NCBI RefSeq assembly: GCF_021117345.1
Contig: NZ_CP088261.1
Span: 930,001 to 994,000 of the forward strand
DNA: 64,000 nucleotides
Source of the DNA: Microbacterium sp. cx-55
Lineage (GTDB): Bacteria > Actinomycetota > Actinomycetes > Actinomycetales > Microbacteriaceae
Direction: 5' to 3'
Position 1 is the stretch's first letter. The number at the start of each line of letters is the position of its first letter. Positions 1 to 10,408 of the stretch are shown piece by piece. The position numbers and the translations under genes are program-made. The notes under the pieces are model-generated. The model searched no databases. It was not told the DNA's origin and saw only the letters and a program-made list of their open reading frames with translations.

Positions 1-1262
1 AGCGACTCCGCATCGGCGGCGAGAGATACCGCGCCCGCGCGGGCGACGGCATCCGCCACCCGCGCCGCATCCGAGCCGGCCCGCGCCCGGGCGGCCTCGA
101 GATATGCGGACTCCGCGTCGATCAGCCCTTCGGCGGCGTCGGCGGCGCCTGCGGAGGTGTCGTGGTCGGTCGCGGCGCCCACCAGCACGCGGGAGCGCGC
201 GGTCCACGACGGAAGCGCGGCGAGGAAGGCGCGGGATGCGGCGGGGTCGTCCTGGGCCGTCAGCAGCACGACGAGCGCCGGGCGCACGGGCAGCCGCCGG
301 ACGAGGGCCGCGACGCTCGACCAGTCCGTGTCGATCAGCTGCGGGTCCACCGCCGCCATCGCGTCGACGAGAGCGGGAACGAGGGCGTTCCCGTCCACCC
401 CGCTTACTCGGGCGCGCGTCACCCGGTCCATCATGACGAGATGCACGTGGTCGCCGGCGCGGGCGGCGAGAGCCGACAGCAGCAGCGTCGCCTCCATGGC
501 CGCATCCAGCCGAACGCCGTCGCCCACCCGCGTCGCCGACGTGCGTCCGGTGTCGATCACGATCACGATGTGCCGGTCGCGCTCGGGACGCCAGGTGCGG
601 AGCATCGTCGTGCCCGCACGTGCGGTGGCGCGCCAGTCGATCGAGCGCACGTCGTCGCCGCGCACGTATTCGCGCAGGCTGTCGAACTCGGTTCCCCGGC
701 CGCGTAGTTGCACGCTCGTGGAGCCGTCGAGCTCGCGCAGGCGGGCCAGACGTGAGGGCAGGTGGCGGCGCGAGCGGAACGGCGGCAGCACGCGCAGCGC
801 TCCGCGGGCGCCGATGCTCGCTTGGCGTCCGGCCACGCCGAACGGCCCGCCGGAGCGGACGACGACGAATTCCGAGACCAGTTGGCCCCGGCGACGCGGA
901 TGCAGCGGCACCGTGATGCGACGTGACTCGCCGCCCGGGATGTCGATGCGGAACCGCCCGAGAGGGGCGCCCGCGGTCGGCTGCCAGGCATCCCGCATCC
1001 GTCCGTGGATCCGGCGCGTTCCGGTGTTGCGGAGGATCACTTCGGTGCGGACGGCCTCATCGCGACGCGCACGCGCGGGGATCTCGCGTGCGACCCGGAG
1101 CGCGCGCGGGGATGCGGCGAGGAGCGCGTCGGCGACGGCGACCGCCGCGCTGAGGAGGATCCAGCCGCCCGCGACGATCCACGGACCGAGGGCCGCGCCG
1201 AACAGCACGACGGGCACGATGCCCGCCGCGACGAGGAGAGCGAGACGACCGGTGATGTACAC
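1..1262 (-). CDS. DUF58 domain-containing protein (3' end cut by window edge)
   Basis: The reverse frame is open from a GTG at 1262 to the window edge, about 420 codons, close to the usual family length, so only a short tail is missing. An N-terminal hydrophobic stretch of roughly 35 residues starts just after the initiator. The DUF58 hallmark (R-G-D-D-V-R-S-I-D-W-R-A-T-A-R) lies near 640-690, followed by a VWA-like segment with IVIVIDTGR. The start lies 1 nt beyond the MoxR stop, so the two are almost certainly [12 protein letters not shown]. DUF58 proteins with MoxR ATPases are thought to act as chaperone-like systems at the membrane; the substrate is unknown. Confidence in family is high. 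Confidence 0.88.
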   Translation of the reverse strand, partial: MYITGRLALLVAAGIVPVVLFGAALGPWIVAGGWILLSAAVAVADALLAASPRALRVAREIPARARRDEAVRTEVILRNTGTRRIHGRMRDAWQPTAGAPLGRFRIDIPGGESRRITVPLHPRRRGQLVSEFVVVRSGGPFGVAGRQASIGARGALRVLPPFRSRRHLPSRLARLRELDGSTSVQLRGRGTEFDSLREYVRGDDVRSIDWRATARAGTTMLRTWRPERDRHIVIVIDTGRTSATRVGDGVRLDAAMEATLLLSALAARAGDHVHLVMMDRVTRARVSGVDGNALVPALVDAMAAVDPQLIDTDWSSVAALVRRLPVRPALVVLLTAQDDPAASRAFLAALPSWTARSRVLVGAATDHDTSAGAADAAEGLIDAESAYLEAARARAGSDAARVADAVARAGAVSLAADAES

Positions 1263-1263
1263 G

Positions 1264-2225
<962 letters not shown>

Positions 2226-2229
<4 letters not shown>

Positions 2230-3404
2230 CGGGGGTCCTTTCCGGGCCGGAGCGCCGCGGACAGCGCGGCTTCGAGGTCGTGGAGATGGTGAATGAGTGC
2301 GACGAGGTCGCGGTCGGTGCGCGGGACGTCGTCGACGAGCAGTGCCCGCACTTCGCGGGGATCGCGGTCGAGGCGCGCGGCGACGGCATCCGATACCGAG
2401 ACGGCGGAGGAGGATGCGGCGAGCCCGGTCAGCCGCGCGAGACGCGCGACGGTCGCCTGACGGATCGCGTCGGCGGCGTGCGGGACGTCACGGGAGCGGG
2501 CGTAGAGGCGCGCCCGCCCGCGGGTGGTCTCCGAACCGCGCACGGTCACCGGGAGGCGCTCGCGGACGAGAGGTCCGAACCGTCGCCCGCGCCAGATGAT
2601 GGCCGCGAGGGCGGCGGCCAGCAGCAGAACGATCGCGGGACTCACCCAGCCCGGAGTGAGTTCGCCGAGCGTTCCGGCGGCGCCGTCGCTGTCGGCGAGG
2701 CTCGGGACGAACCACACGACCCGGTCGCGGGCGCCGAGCAGGTTGAGCGCCAGGGCCGCGTTGCCGTCGCTCGCGAGGGTCGCATTGGTGAAGAGCGCCG
2801 TGCCGTCGATCGCTACCGCCCGTCCGTCTCCGCGCGGCACCGTGAGCAGGCCGTAGCCCTCGCCGACGGGATAGCACCCGGTCGCCGTGTCCGAGGCGAA
2901 CGTCACACCGATCACGACCGGGCCCGCGCGTTCGGCCTCGGCGAGACCGCACCCCGGGGCGACCGGCGTCGTCTCGCCGAATCCGTCGAGGCGGCCCTCG
3001 AACAGCACCCGGATGCTGCGCGCCCGGGGCTCGGCGACGACGACATCCGTCGCGGCGCTCGCGAGGTGGGTGAACGCGTCGTCGGAGAGGAGCGGTGAGT
3101 CGGGCAGCACCAGGGTGGCGCTGCCGGCGCGGAGGGCATCCTCCGCCGCGGCCCGATCGCGGACGATCTGCACGTCGATACCGTTCTCGGCGAGCAGGCG
3201 GGCGACCGCGCGGGTGCCGCCCGGGCCCGCGGACTCCGGGTCGAATGCGCCGCGTTCGGACCACTGGATGCCCCCGGAGATCACCGCACCGAGGGAGCCG
3301 ACCAGCACGAGCACGAGGGCGATCACGATCCAGCCCCCGACGCGTCGGCGACGCCCACTGCGCTCCGGGAGAGCGGTCGCCGCGCGGGCGGGCGCGGACG
3401 TCAT
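2226..3404 (-). CDS. DUF4350 domain-containing membrane protein
   Basis: A 392-residue protein with a basic N-terminus and one membrane segment at about residues 24-44. An extracellular-looking domain follows, resembling the DUF4350 / GldG-like fold (SAGPGGTRAVARLL, then VLPDSPLLSDDAF), and a second membrane segment lies near 250-270. The remaining C-terminal third should be cytoplasmic. Its ATG overlaps the DUF4129 stop and its own stop overlaps the MoxR start, so it is inside a [15 protein letters not shown] coupled operon. No catalytic motif is recognised. Confidence 0.85.
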
Positions 3405-4048
3405 CGCGCGTCCACCGTCGCGCGCGCATGGGCGAGCCGGTCGTCGAGGGCGCGCACCCGATCGTAGGTCTCCCGGCTGCCCGGCCGCCGGAGGTATCGG
3501 ACGTCGTCGAAGTCGGCCGCACAGCGCGCGAGATCGGCCGCGCGATCCGGGAAGCTCGCGGTGGCGGCGCGCGCGAAGGCCTGCACGGTCGCGCCCGGGG
3601 GAGTCGTGACGATGCCGCGCTCGTCGAGGCCGCGCGCGAGCGCCCGGACCGCATCCGACACGGCGGCGGACCAGTCACCGGATGCTGCCCATCGGGCGGC
3701 GTCGGCGCGGAGGTCCTGAGCGGAGCGGCCGGCCGCGTCGCCGAACAGGTCGCTCGGTGTGGTCGTCCGCATCCGGGCCCGCGACCGCGGACGCCCCCAC
3801 ACGAGGAAGGCGACCAGAACGACGGCGAGCACGATCACCGTGGCGACGACGGCCGCGACGGGTCCCCACGAACCGGTCAACGGCTGCGAGAAGAAGCGGG
3901 CGATCGCGTCGCCGACGGCCTGCGCGATGCGGTCGATCGGGGTCGGTTGGGCGGCGAGGTACGAGGGATCGCTGAGTTCCTGTTCGGCCCAGCGCCGCGC
4001 CTCGTCGCCGTCCGGGATGAGGGGGGCTCCGGTGAGGACGCCGATCAC
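3401..4048 (-). CDS. DUF4129 domain-containing membrane protein
   Basis: A 215-residue protein. The reading frame stays open much further upstream, but the GTG at 4048 forms a GTGA overlap with the stop of the preceding gene, which fixes the start. One membrane segment lies at about residues 62-84. The C-terminal half carries the DUF4129 signature region (helical, with RGLDERGIVTTPPGATV and FDDVRYLRRPGS). DUF4129 domains often occur with transglutaminase or MoxR/DUF58 modules. Role unknown. Confidence 0.85.
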   Translation of the reverse strand: MIGVLTGAPLIPDGDEARRWAEQELSDPSYLAAQPTPIDRIAQAVGDAIARFFSQPLTGSWGPVAAVVATVIVLAVVLVAFLVWGRPRSRARMRTTTPSDLFGDAAGRSAQDLRADAARWAASGDWSAAVSDAVRALARGLDERGIVTTPPGATVQAFARAATASFPDRAADLARCAADFDDVRYLRRPGSRETYDRVRALDDRLAHARATVDAR

Positions 4049-5406
4049 CGTGCCGAGCCCGAGCCGCCGGGGGCGGCCCAATCGGTCGGGGTCGGGGTCG
4101 GGGTCGGGGTCGGCGGCGGCGGGGTGTCCTGTCCGCGATCCGACGGCTCTGGTGCCGGCGCCGGCGAGGGTTCGGGTGCGGGCTCCGGGTATCCGTGCGG
4201 TGCCGGGTATCCCTGCGGGACCGGGTATCCCTGCGGTGCCGGGTATCCCTGCGGTGCCGGGTACCCCTGCGGTGCCGGGTATCCCTGCGGGACCGGGTAT
4301 CCCTGCGGGACGGGGTACCCCGGGGATGCCCCCGGGTACCCCTGCGGCGACGGCACGGGTGCCGGGGTGACCGCGCGGCCGACATGCCAGCGGTACGGGT
4401 CGGCGACGCCGGCCCCGGCCTGGCGCTGGTCGACGTAGGACTGCAGGTCGTGGTCGAGGCCCTCGGTCCGCATCCGCGCGTCGACGTACAGAAGTGTTCC
4501 GGCGGAGGCACCGACGACGAGCGCCACGGACTGGACGAGCAGCGTCACGATCTGCGCGAGGCCCATCGAACCGAGGTAGGCGATGATCGCGGTCGGTTCG
4601 GGTTCCCCGGTGGGGGCGATCACGGTGCTGAAGACCCCGCTGAGGAGCGAGAACGGCACGCTGACGACCTGAGCGATCACGCTGAAGGTGACCTGGATGA
4701 CGAACCAGATGCCGAGCGTCTTCCAGAACCGGCCGCGGGTGAGTTGCCACGAGCGACCGATCGCCGCGAAGATCCCGGCACCCTCGAGAACGATGACCTC
4801 GGGAACGAGGAACAGCTTGGTCGTCAGCCAGAACATGAGGGGGACGGCGGCGATCACGAGAAGGATCGCGAGCACGATCCCGACCGCGAGCGCGACGGTC
4901 GAAAGCGCCACCACGGCGATCACGAGGACGGCGACCACGATGATGATCGCGACGACCGTGAGGACCGTATAGCCCAGCAGACGCCAGAACGCCGGGCGCA
5001 CGCGTCGCCAGAGCGCTCCGACGGTGAGCTGCTCTGAGACGACGCCGTGGGCGACCTCGGCCACCACGACGCCCTGCACCACGACCGTCAACGCGGTCGC
5101 GGCGATCCCCAGCACGACGCCGGTGATGACGGTGATGAGCGTCGACCCCGCGAAGAGGGCGTCGTACTCGTCGGAGCCGAGGGGCACGGTGTCAAGCCGC
5201 GAGAACGACGCGAACGCGGTGCCGCCGACGGCCACCAGCAGCACGATGTACGCCAGCATCTGCATCCCGAGCGCGAATCCGAGCAGCACACGAGGGTTCC
5301 GGCGGAGCGCGGTGAACGAGCGGCCGAGGATGGCGCCGAACGTGAGCGGATGCAGCGGGATGATGCCCGCTCTCGCTGCCGGCGTCCATGACGGGTAGGC
5401 GGTCAC
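4045..5406 (-). CDS. Multi-pass membrane protein with GYPxPQ repeat tail (glycerophosphoryl diester phosphodiesterase membrane-domain family)
   Basis: A 453-residue protein starting at GTG 5406, with the Shine-Dalgarno GAGGGAG a few bases upstream. Residues up to about 320 carry six or so long hydrophobic segments resembling the membrane domain found in glycerophosphoryl diester phosphodiesterase-like proteins. No catalytic phosphodiesterase domain is present. The last 100 residues are low complexity: roughly eight hexapeptide units of the type GYP(A/V)PQ, then a PAPEP stretch and a TPTP run. Tails like this are common in actinobacterial membrane proteins and may be a flexible cytoplasmic linker. 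First gene of the DUF4129-MoxR-DUF58 operon. Confidence 0.75.
   Translation of the reverse strand: MTAYPSWTPAARAGIIPLHPLTFGAILGRSFTALRRNPRVLLGFALGMQMLAYIVLLVAVGGTAFASFSRLDTVPLGSDEYDALFAGSTLITVITGVVLGIAATALTVVVQGVVVAEVAHGVVSEQLTVGALWRRVRPAFWRLLGYTVLTVVAIIIVVAVLVIAVVALSTVALAVGIVLAILLVIAAVPLMFWLTTKLFLVPEVIVLEGAGIFAAIGRSWQLTRGRFWKTLGIWFVIQVTFSVIAQVVSVPFSLLSGVFSTVIAPTGEPEPTAIIAYLGSMGLAQIVTLLVQSVALVVGASAGTLLYVDARMRTEGLDHDLQSYVDQRQAGAGVADPYRWHVGRAVTPAPVPSPQGYPGASPGYPVPQGYPVPQGYPAPQGYPAPQGYPAPQGYPVPQGYPAPHGYPEPAPEPSPAPAPEPSDRGQDTPPPPTPTPTPTPTDWAAPGGSGSAR
4088..4109 (+). other. Potential G-quadruplex (four GGGG runs, 2-nt loops)
   Basis: Four GGGG runs separated by TC form a textbook quadruplex motif on the plus strand, which is the template strand of the minus-strand gene whose TPTP tail it encodes. 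It sits about 40 bp from that gene's stop and the start of the DUF4129 gene. Confidence 0.6.
4190..4345 (-). repeat. 18-bp coding tandem repeat (GYPxPQ units)
   Basis: About eight imperfect copies of an 18-bp unit, reading GGTATCCCTGCGGTGCCG on the plus strand, encode the hexapeptide tail of the membrane protein. Being in multiples of three, copy-number change would alter tail length without a frameshift. Confidence 0.85.
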
Positions 5407-5486
5407 GATGTCTCCCTCGCGGTCGGCGTCCCCTTATCGTGACACACGGGCGGTCGCCCCTCGGCAGCGCGGCGCGCGGCGTGGAC

Positions 5487-5492
5487 TACTCT
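5487..5492 (+). promoter_or_regulatory. Candidate -10 box (TACTCT) for mtrA
   Basis: A TANNNT hexamer about 73 nt before the chosen mtrA ATG; the leader would be near 65 nt. There is no convincing -35 and no independent support. Confidence 0.35.
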
Positions 5493-5565
5493 GTGGGGAG
5501 CGCACGGGGGACATCGGCGGTGCCCGGCCGTCGTCGTGTCGCAGGCAAAGGACGAACGCGATTTC

Positions 5566-6246
5566 ATGACTTCACGCATTCTCGTGGTCGACGACGACGT
5601 TGCCCTTGCCGAGATGATCGGCATCGTCCTCGACACCGAGGGGTTCGAGACGGTGTTCTGCGCAGACGGCGCGGAGGCCGTCGAAGCGTTCCGCACCGAG
5701 CGTCCCGACCTGGTTCTGCTCGATCTCATGCTTCCCGGGATGGACGGGATCGAGATCTGCACGCGCCTGCGCAGCGAGTCCGGCGTGCCGATCATCATGC
5801 TGACCGCGCGCACCGACACCGCCGACGTGGTCCGCGGGCTCGAATCCGGTGCCGACGACTACATCGTCAAGCCGTTCAACCCGAAGGAGCTCGTCGCCCG
5901 CATCCGCACGCGGCTGCGTCCGACGCCGGCCGAATCGGCCGAGGTGCTGCGCATCGGCGATCTCGCGGTCGATGTGGCCGCCCACGAGGTGCGCCGAGGC
6001 GACGCGCCGATCGCGCTGACGCCCCTCGAGTTCGAACTGCTGGTTGCGCTCGCCTCGAAACCGCAGCAGGTCTTCTCCCGCGAGATGCTGCTCGAGCAGG
6101 TGTGGGGCTATCACTACAAGGCCGATACGCGCCTCGTGAACGTGCACGTGCAGCGTCTGCGCGCGAAGGTCGAGCTCGACGCCGACAACCCGAAGATCGT
6201 CACCACGGTGCGCGGCGTCGGGTATCGCGCGGGCGCCGTGGTGTGA
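5566..6246 (+). CDS. mtrA: Response regulator MtrA
   Basis: OmpR/PhoB-type regulator of 226 residues. The receiver domain begins RILVVDDD; the phospho-acceptor is Asp53 in LLDLMLPGM and the conserved Lys is 102. The C-terminal winged helix includes LTPLEFELLVAL and ends TVRGVGYRAG. The sequence closely follows mycobacterial MtrA. An in-frame GTG exists at 5536, but the ATG at 5566 matches the family N-terminus and has an AAAGGA about 13 nt upstream. MtrA controls cell-wall, division and osmotic genes in actinobacteria. mtrB starts 1 nt after its stop. Confidence 0.95.
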   Translation: MTSRILVVDDDVALAEMIGIVLDTEGFETVFCADGAEAVEAFRTERPDLVLLDLMLPGMDGIEICTRLRSESGVPIIMLTARTDTADVVRGLESGADDYIVKPFNPKELVARIRTRLRPTPAESAEVLRIGDLAVDVAAHEVRRGDAPIALTPLEFELLVALASKPQQVFSREMLLEQVWGYHYKADTRLVNVHVQRLRAKVELDADNPKIVTTVRGVGYRAGAVV

Positions 6247-6247
6247 G

Positions 6248-7933
6248 ATGACCGTCCAGGCCCCGCGCCGGCGGCGCCGCACGGCCCTGGTCCGGTTCCT
6301 GCGGAACTGGCGAACCTGGCCGGACTCGCTGTCGGGATTGTGGCGACGCTCGCTCCGGTTCCGCACGCTCGTGCTGACGATCGCGCTGAGCGCGCTCGCC
6401 ATCCTGGTCGCCTGCGTCTGGATGGCGCTCGCCATCCAGAACGACCTCTTCCAGTCCCGTCGCGATCAGGTCGTCGGCGACGCGCGCCGCGCCACCGCCG
6501 CGGCCCAGGCGACGCTCGACTCGGCGGTGCAGAGCGACAGCGCGCAGGTGCGGAGCGTCATGGACAGCGTGCGCACCACGCTCGTCCAGCAGTCCGCCTC
6601 CCAGCGGGTCGCGGCGACCCGGATCGATGACGCGCCGTCCGCGACCGCGCCGCAGGACTTCACCCTCGGCGGGGCGGACTGGGATGCGCAGATCAGCGAC
6701 GCCCTCCGGGAGCGCGTGCAGAGCACCGCGAACGCGCAGTGGTGGCAGTCGATCTCTCTGCCCGACGGGCCCGGCGACACGTCGCCCGGGATCGTCGTGG
6801 GCCAGCAGCTCAATGTGGACGGCGACGCGTACGAGCTCTACATCGCCTACGACCTCTCCGCCGCAGAGCAGACCCTGCTGTTCGTCCAGAGCACGCTGTG
6901 GATCGTCGGGCTCGCGCTCATCGCCATCATTGCGGCGATCTCCTGGTTCGTGCTGCGCACGGTGACCGTGCCGATCGCGGACGCGGCGCAGACGAGCGCC
7001 GAGCTCGCCGCCGGGCGACTGAACGTGCGGCTCGACGTGCACGGCGAAGACGAACTCGCGACGCTGGGCCGCTCCTTCAACGCCATGGCCGACAGCATCC
7101 AGACCCAGATCGCCGAGCTCGCAGAGCTGTCGCTCGTGCAGCAACGCTTCGTCTCCGACGTCTCGCACGAGCTGCGGACGCCGCTGACCACCATCCGGCT
7201 CGCGGCCGACGTGCTGAACGATCACCGCACCGATTTCGACCCGGTCTCCTCCCGCGCCGCCGAACTGCTGCATGCCCAGGTGCAGCGCTTCGAGGTGCTG
7301 CTCGGAGACCTGCTCGAGATCAGCCGCTACGACGCGGGGTCCGTACAGCTCGAACTCGAGGCGACGAGCCTCGCCGCGCTCGCCGAAGACGTCGTCGAGT
7401 CGATGCATCAGCTCGCCGCACAGCACGGCAGCGACGTGCGGGTCGTCGCACCCGGGGGATACTCCCCGGTCGACATGGACCCGCGTCGGGTGCGCCGGGT
7501 CGTCCGCAACCTGCTCGGGAACGCGATCGAGCACGGGGAGGGGCGGCCGATCGTCGTCACGGTCGACAGCGATCAGGATGCGGTCGCCGTGGGCGTCCGC
7601 GACTACGGGCTCGGGATGCGGGCCGAGGATCAAGAGCGGGTGTTCGACCGGTTCTGGCGCGCCGATCCGTCGCGCAAGCGCACGATCGGCGGCACGGGGC
7701 TCGGGCTCTCGATCGCGCTGGGAGACGCGCGCCTGCACGGCGGCACGCTCGCGGTGTGGTCCTCTCCCGGGCGCGGGACGAACTTCGTGCTGACGCTGCC
7801 GCGGCGCACCCTGGATGTGGACGTTCGCTCTCCCATCCCGCTCGATCCGGGCGAGGACGCGCTCGATGTCCTCGGGATGACCCAGCCGATCGATGTCTCC
7901 GCGAACGCGCGGGCCCGGGAGGAGAAGCGATGA
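6248..7933 (+). CDS. mtrB: Sensor histidine kinase MtrB
   Basis: A 561-residue membrane kinase. Transmembrane segments lie at about 40-62 and 213-237, with an extracytoplasmic sensor domain between them, then HAMP. The H-box is FVSDVSHELRTPLTTIR with phospho-acceptor His307; N-box VVRNLLGNAIEH and G-box GGTGLGLSIA follow. It phosphorylates MtrA. It starts 1 nt after the mtrA stop and its own stop overlaps the lpqB ATG, the conserved mtrA-mtrB-lpqB arrangement. Confidence 0.95.
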   Translation: MTVQAPRRRRRTALVRFLRNWRTWPDSLSGLWRRSLRFRTLVLTIALSALAILVACVWMALAIQNDLFQSRRDQVVGDARRATAAAQATLDSAVQSDSAQVRSVMDSVRTTLVQQSASQRVAATRIDDAPSATAPQDFTLGGADWDAQISDALRERVQSTANAQWWQSISLPDGPGDTSPGIVVGQQLNVDGDAYELYIAYDLSAAEQTLLFVQSTLWIVGLALIAIIAAISWFVLRTVTVPIADAAQTSAELAAGRLNVRLDVHGEDELATLGRSFNAMADSIQTQIAELAELSLVQQRFVSDVSHELRTPLTTIRLAADVLNDHRTDFDPVSSRAAELLHAQVQRFEVLLGDLLEISRYDAGSVQLELEATSLAALAEDVVESMHQLAAQHGSDVRVVAPGGYSPVDMDPRRVRRVVRNLLGNAIEHGEGRPIVVTVDSDQDAVAVGVRDYGLGMRAEDQERVFDRFWRADPSRKRTIGGTGLGLSIALGDARLHGGTLAVWSSPGRGTNFVLTLPRRTLDVDVRSPIPLDPGEDALDVLGMTQPIDVSANARAREEKR

Positions 7934-9600
7934 GACGCACCGTGTCACTCGTGTCCGCCGTCGTGATCGCTCTGGTGCTCGCGGGATGCGCCGGGCTGCC
8001 GACGACCGGACCCGTCCAGCCGGTGCCGCAGGAGACGGCGCAGGCCGAGGTCCCCGACATCACGTTCCGCCCCGACGCGCCGCAGGCAGGCGCCACTGCG
8101 CAGCAGATCGTCGAAGGGTTCGTCCGGGCGGCCTCCGGACCGCAGAACGACTGGGATACGGCGCGGCTCTTCCTCGCGCCGGACTTCCGCGACTCGTGGG
8201 AGCCGGAGGCGGGCGTCATCGTGGACGTCCTGTCCGACCGTGTGTACACCCCGATCTCCGACGAGGCCCTCGATCTGCAGGTGACCCCCCGGGCCACCGT
8301 CGACGAGCACGGCAGCTATGCGCCGTCCGACGGCGGCACCGCCGCGCCGCTGTCGTACGCGCTCGCGCAGCAGTCCGATGGCGAATGGCGCATCACGTCG
8401 GCCCCGAACGGCATCCTGCTCGACGAGGACTTCTTCCGGAGTGTGTTCCGGTCGTACTCGCTCATGTACTTCGACCCGACGTGGGAGTTCCTCGTTCCGG
8501 ACACCCGGTTCTTCCCGACCTACAACGCGGCGACGCGGATCGCGGACGCGCTCGTGAACGGTGCGCCCTCCGCGTGGCTCGCGGATGCGGTCAAGACCGC
8601 GTTCCCCGAGACCGTCGACCTGCTGCCCTCCGTGCCGGCGATCGGCGGCGTCGCGCAGGCGCAGCTGAGCCAGCAGGCCCTGACCCTCGACCAGACCACG
8701 CTCGACCGGATGCAGACGCAGCTCGCGAGCAGCCTCGCGAGCGCTCAGGTCAGTCAAGTCGAGATGCTCGTGGACGGCACGCGGCTCGACGCGGACCGGG
8801 TGGCGACCGAAGACACCTCCGTCGACCAGCGAGCTCTCGTGCTCTCCGAGGACGGCTTCGGGTTCCTCGTCTCGGGAGACCTCACGCCGATCCCTGCGCT
8901 GTCGCCCGCCGTCGTCACCGCCGCGCCGTCGGCGATCGAACTGGCGCGCGATCGGGGCTCGGTCGCGGTCCGGATGCCGGACGGTTCCGCATCCCGCATC
9001 TCCGACGACGGCCGGCGCTCCGTGATCGACGATCGGAAGGGCCTGCTCGCACCGGCGATCGACCCGTTCGGCATCGTCTGGACCGTGCCGTCGGCGTCCC
9101 CGAGCGATCTCCACGCGACCACGCCCGGCGGCGAACTCGTCGAGCCGGAGGGCGCGTGGAGCGGAGCGAGCCGCATCGACTCCCTGCAGATCTCGCGGGA
9201 CGGCGCGCGGATGGCGGCCATCATCGGATTCGGGTCGCGGACGGTGCTCGTGGTCGCGGGCATATCGCGCGACGCGGATGGCGTGCCGATTGCGATCGGC
9301 GATCAGATCACCCTCGCGAATCTGGACGGCACCGGTCGTGACGTCGCGTGGCTCGATGATCTGACGGTCGGGGCGCTGACCGGCCCCGATGACGACGTGA
9401 CGTTCGTGGAGCAGGTCGTTGGTGGTCTGACGACGACGTTCGAGGCACCCGCGGGTGCCGCGGAGATCTCGGGCGTCAACACGCCGTCCGCGGTGCGACT
9501 GCGATCGGCCGACGGGGCGCTGTTCGTGCGGCGCTCGTCGAACTGGGTGCAGACCGCCGCGGGAATCTCGGTGCTGGCGGTGCTGCAGGGGAGCCCCTGA
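7930..9600 (+). CDS. lpqB: Lipoprotein LpqB (MtrAB accessory)
   Basis: A 556-residue lipoprotein. The signal peptide ends in the lipobox LAGC, with lipidated Cys20. A GerMN-like domain occupies about residues 60-310, followed by a beta-propeller-like C-terminal half. The ATG overlaps the mtrB stop (ATGA), so [11 protein letters not shown] is coupled. LpqB is known in mycobacteria to interact with the extracytoplasmic part of MtrB and tune signalling. Confidence 0.94.
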   Translation: MRRTVSLVSAVVIALVLAGCAGLPTTGPVQPVPQETAQAEVPDITFRPDAPQAGATAQQIVEGFVRAASGPQNDWDTARLFLAPDFRDSWEPEAGVIVDVLSDRVYTPISDEALDLQVTPRATVDEHGSYAPSDGGTAAPLSYALAQQSDGEWRITSAPNGILLDEDFFRSVFRSYSLMYFDPTWEFLVPDTRFFPTYNAATRIADALVNGAPSAWLADAVKTAFPETVDLLPSVPAIGGVAQAQLSQQALTLDQTTLDRMQTQLASSLASAQVSQVEMLVDGTRLDADRVATEDTSVDQRALVLSEDGFGFLVSGDLTPIPALSPAVVTAAPSAIELARDRGSVAVRMPDGSASRISDDGRRSVIDDRKGLLAPAIDPFGIVWTVPSASPSDLHATTPGGELVEPEGAWSGASRIDSLQISRDGARMAAIIGFGSRTVLVVAGISRDADGVPIAIGDQITLANLDGTGRDVAWLDDLTVGALTGPDDDVTFVEQVVGGLTTTFEAPAGAAEISGVNTPSAVRLRSADGALFVRRSSNWVQTAAGISVLAVLQGSP

Positions 9601-9715
9601 CCTCCTTTCCTCCCCAGGGCGTGAGGGCGGGCCATTGTCCGAACGCGCGCGCGAACCGGGATCGGGCGAAGGTCGGGTGGGCCAGAGTCGACCCGTGTCG
9701 TCTTTCTCTCCCCTC

Positions 9716-10363
9716 ATGCCCGACGTCGTGCGCGCAGCCTTCGCGGACGCGCTCGCGTTCGTCCTTCCGGTCTCGTGCGCCGGCTGCGGTGCGGCGGACG
9801 TCGCGCTCTGCCCCGCTTGCGCGGTTCTCCTCGCGCGTCCGTCCGACCTCGTCCGGTCGGTCGGAGACGGCCTCGTCGTGCACTCCGCGTTCCGTTACGT
9901 CGACGAGCCGGCGCGGATGCTGCGCGCGCTCAAGGAGGACGGCCGCACCGCGCTCGCACGCCCGTTCGGGCGCGCGCTGGCGATGCGTGCCGCATCCGCC
10001 TTCCCCGGCGAGGATCTCGTGTTCGTCCCCGTGCCGACCTCCCGGGCCTCGATGCGTCGCCGCGGGTATCGCGTCGTCGAGCTCCTGACGCGCCGGAGCG
10101 GACTGCCCGCCCTCGCCGCGCTCCGCCCCGCGCGGCGAACGGCCGACCAGCGCACGCTCGGCCGCGAGGAACGCGCGTCGAACGTGCGGGGGAGCCTCGT
10201 CGCGACCCCGGCGGCATCGGGCCGGCGCGTCGTGGTGGTCGACGACGTCGTGACGACGGGAGCAACGCTCGAGGAGGCGATGCGCGCGTTGACGGCGGCC
10301 GGCGCGGACGTTCGGGGAGCGCTGACGGTCGCCGCCACTCCGAAGCGCCGGTTCGATGCGTGA
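9716..10363 (+). CDS. ComF family phosphoribosyltransferase-like protein
   Basis: About 215 residues. An N-terminal zinc ribbon has Cys at 21, 24, 32 and 35 (CAGC ... CPAC). A PRTase fold follows with the PRPP-binding stretch VVVVDDVVTTGAT near the C-terminus. ComF proteins support natural transformation in some bacteria, but in actinobacteria the role is unproven. Two starts are possible: ATG 9716 (used) and in-frame GTG 9695; neither has a clear Shine-Dalgarno. It stands alone between lpqB and hpf. Confidence 0.88.
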   Translation: MPDVVRAAFADALAFVLPVSCAGCGAADVALCPACAVLLARPSDLVRSVGDGLVVHSAFRYVDEPARMLRALKEDGRTALARPFGRALAMRAASAFPGEDLVFVPVPTSRASMRRRGYRVVELLTRRSGLPALAALRPARRTADQRTLGREERASNVRGSLVATPAASGRRVVVVDDVVTTGATLEEAMRALTAAGADVRGALTVAATPKRRFDA

Positions 10364-10382
10364 CACCCGACACCGTGCGGGC

Positions 10383-10388
10383 TAGGTT
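10383..10388 (+). promoter_or_regulatory. Candidate -10 box (TAGGTT) for hpf
   Basis: It lies 20 nt after the comF-like stop and 63 nt before the hpf ATG, leaving room for the leader hairpin at 10409-10432. Confidence 0.45.
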
Positions 10389-10408
10389 GGGACGGACAAG
10401 GCGACGAT

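Noticed and set aside
4190..4345. CRISPR-like array
   Set aside because: Units are contiguous 18-bp coding repeats without spacers.
9555..9585. Other GGGAAT hits (e.g. here, 11790, 32549, 34989, 39894) as SigR promoters
   Set aside because: None has GTT at N18-19, and all lie inside coding sequence.
6739..9600. Apparent 953-residue protein spanning mtrB and lpqB
   Set aside because: The N-terminal part is out-of-frame mtrB; the lipobox start at 7930 with ATGA overlap is the real beginning.
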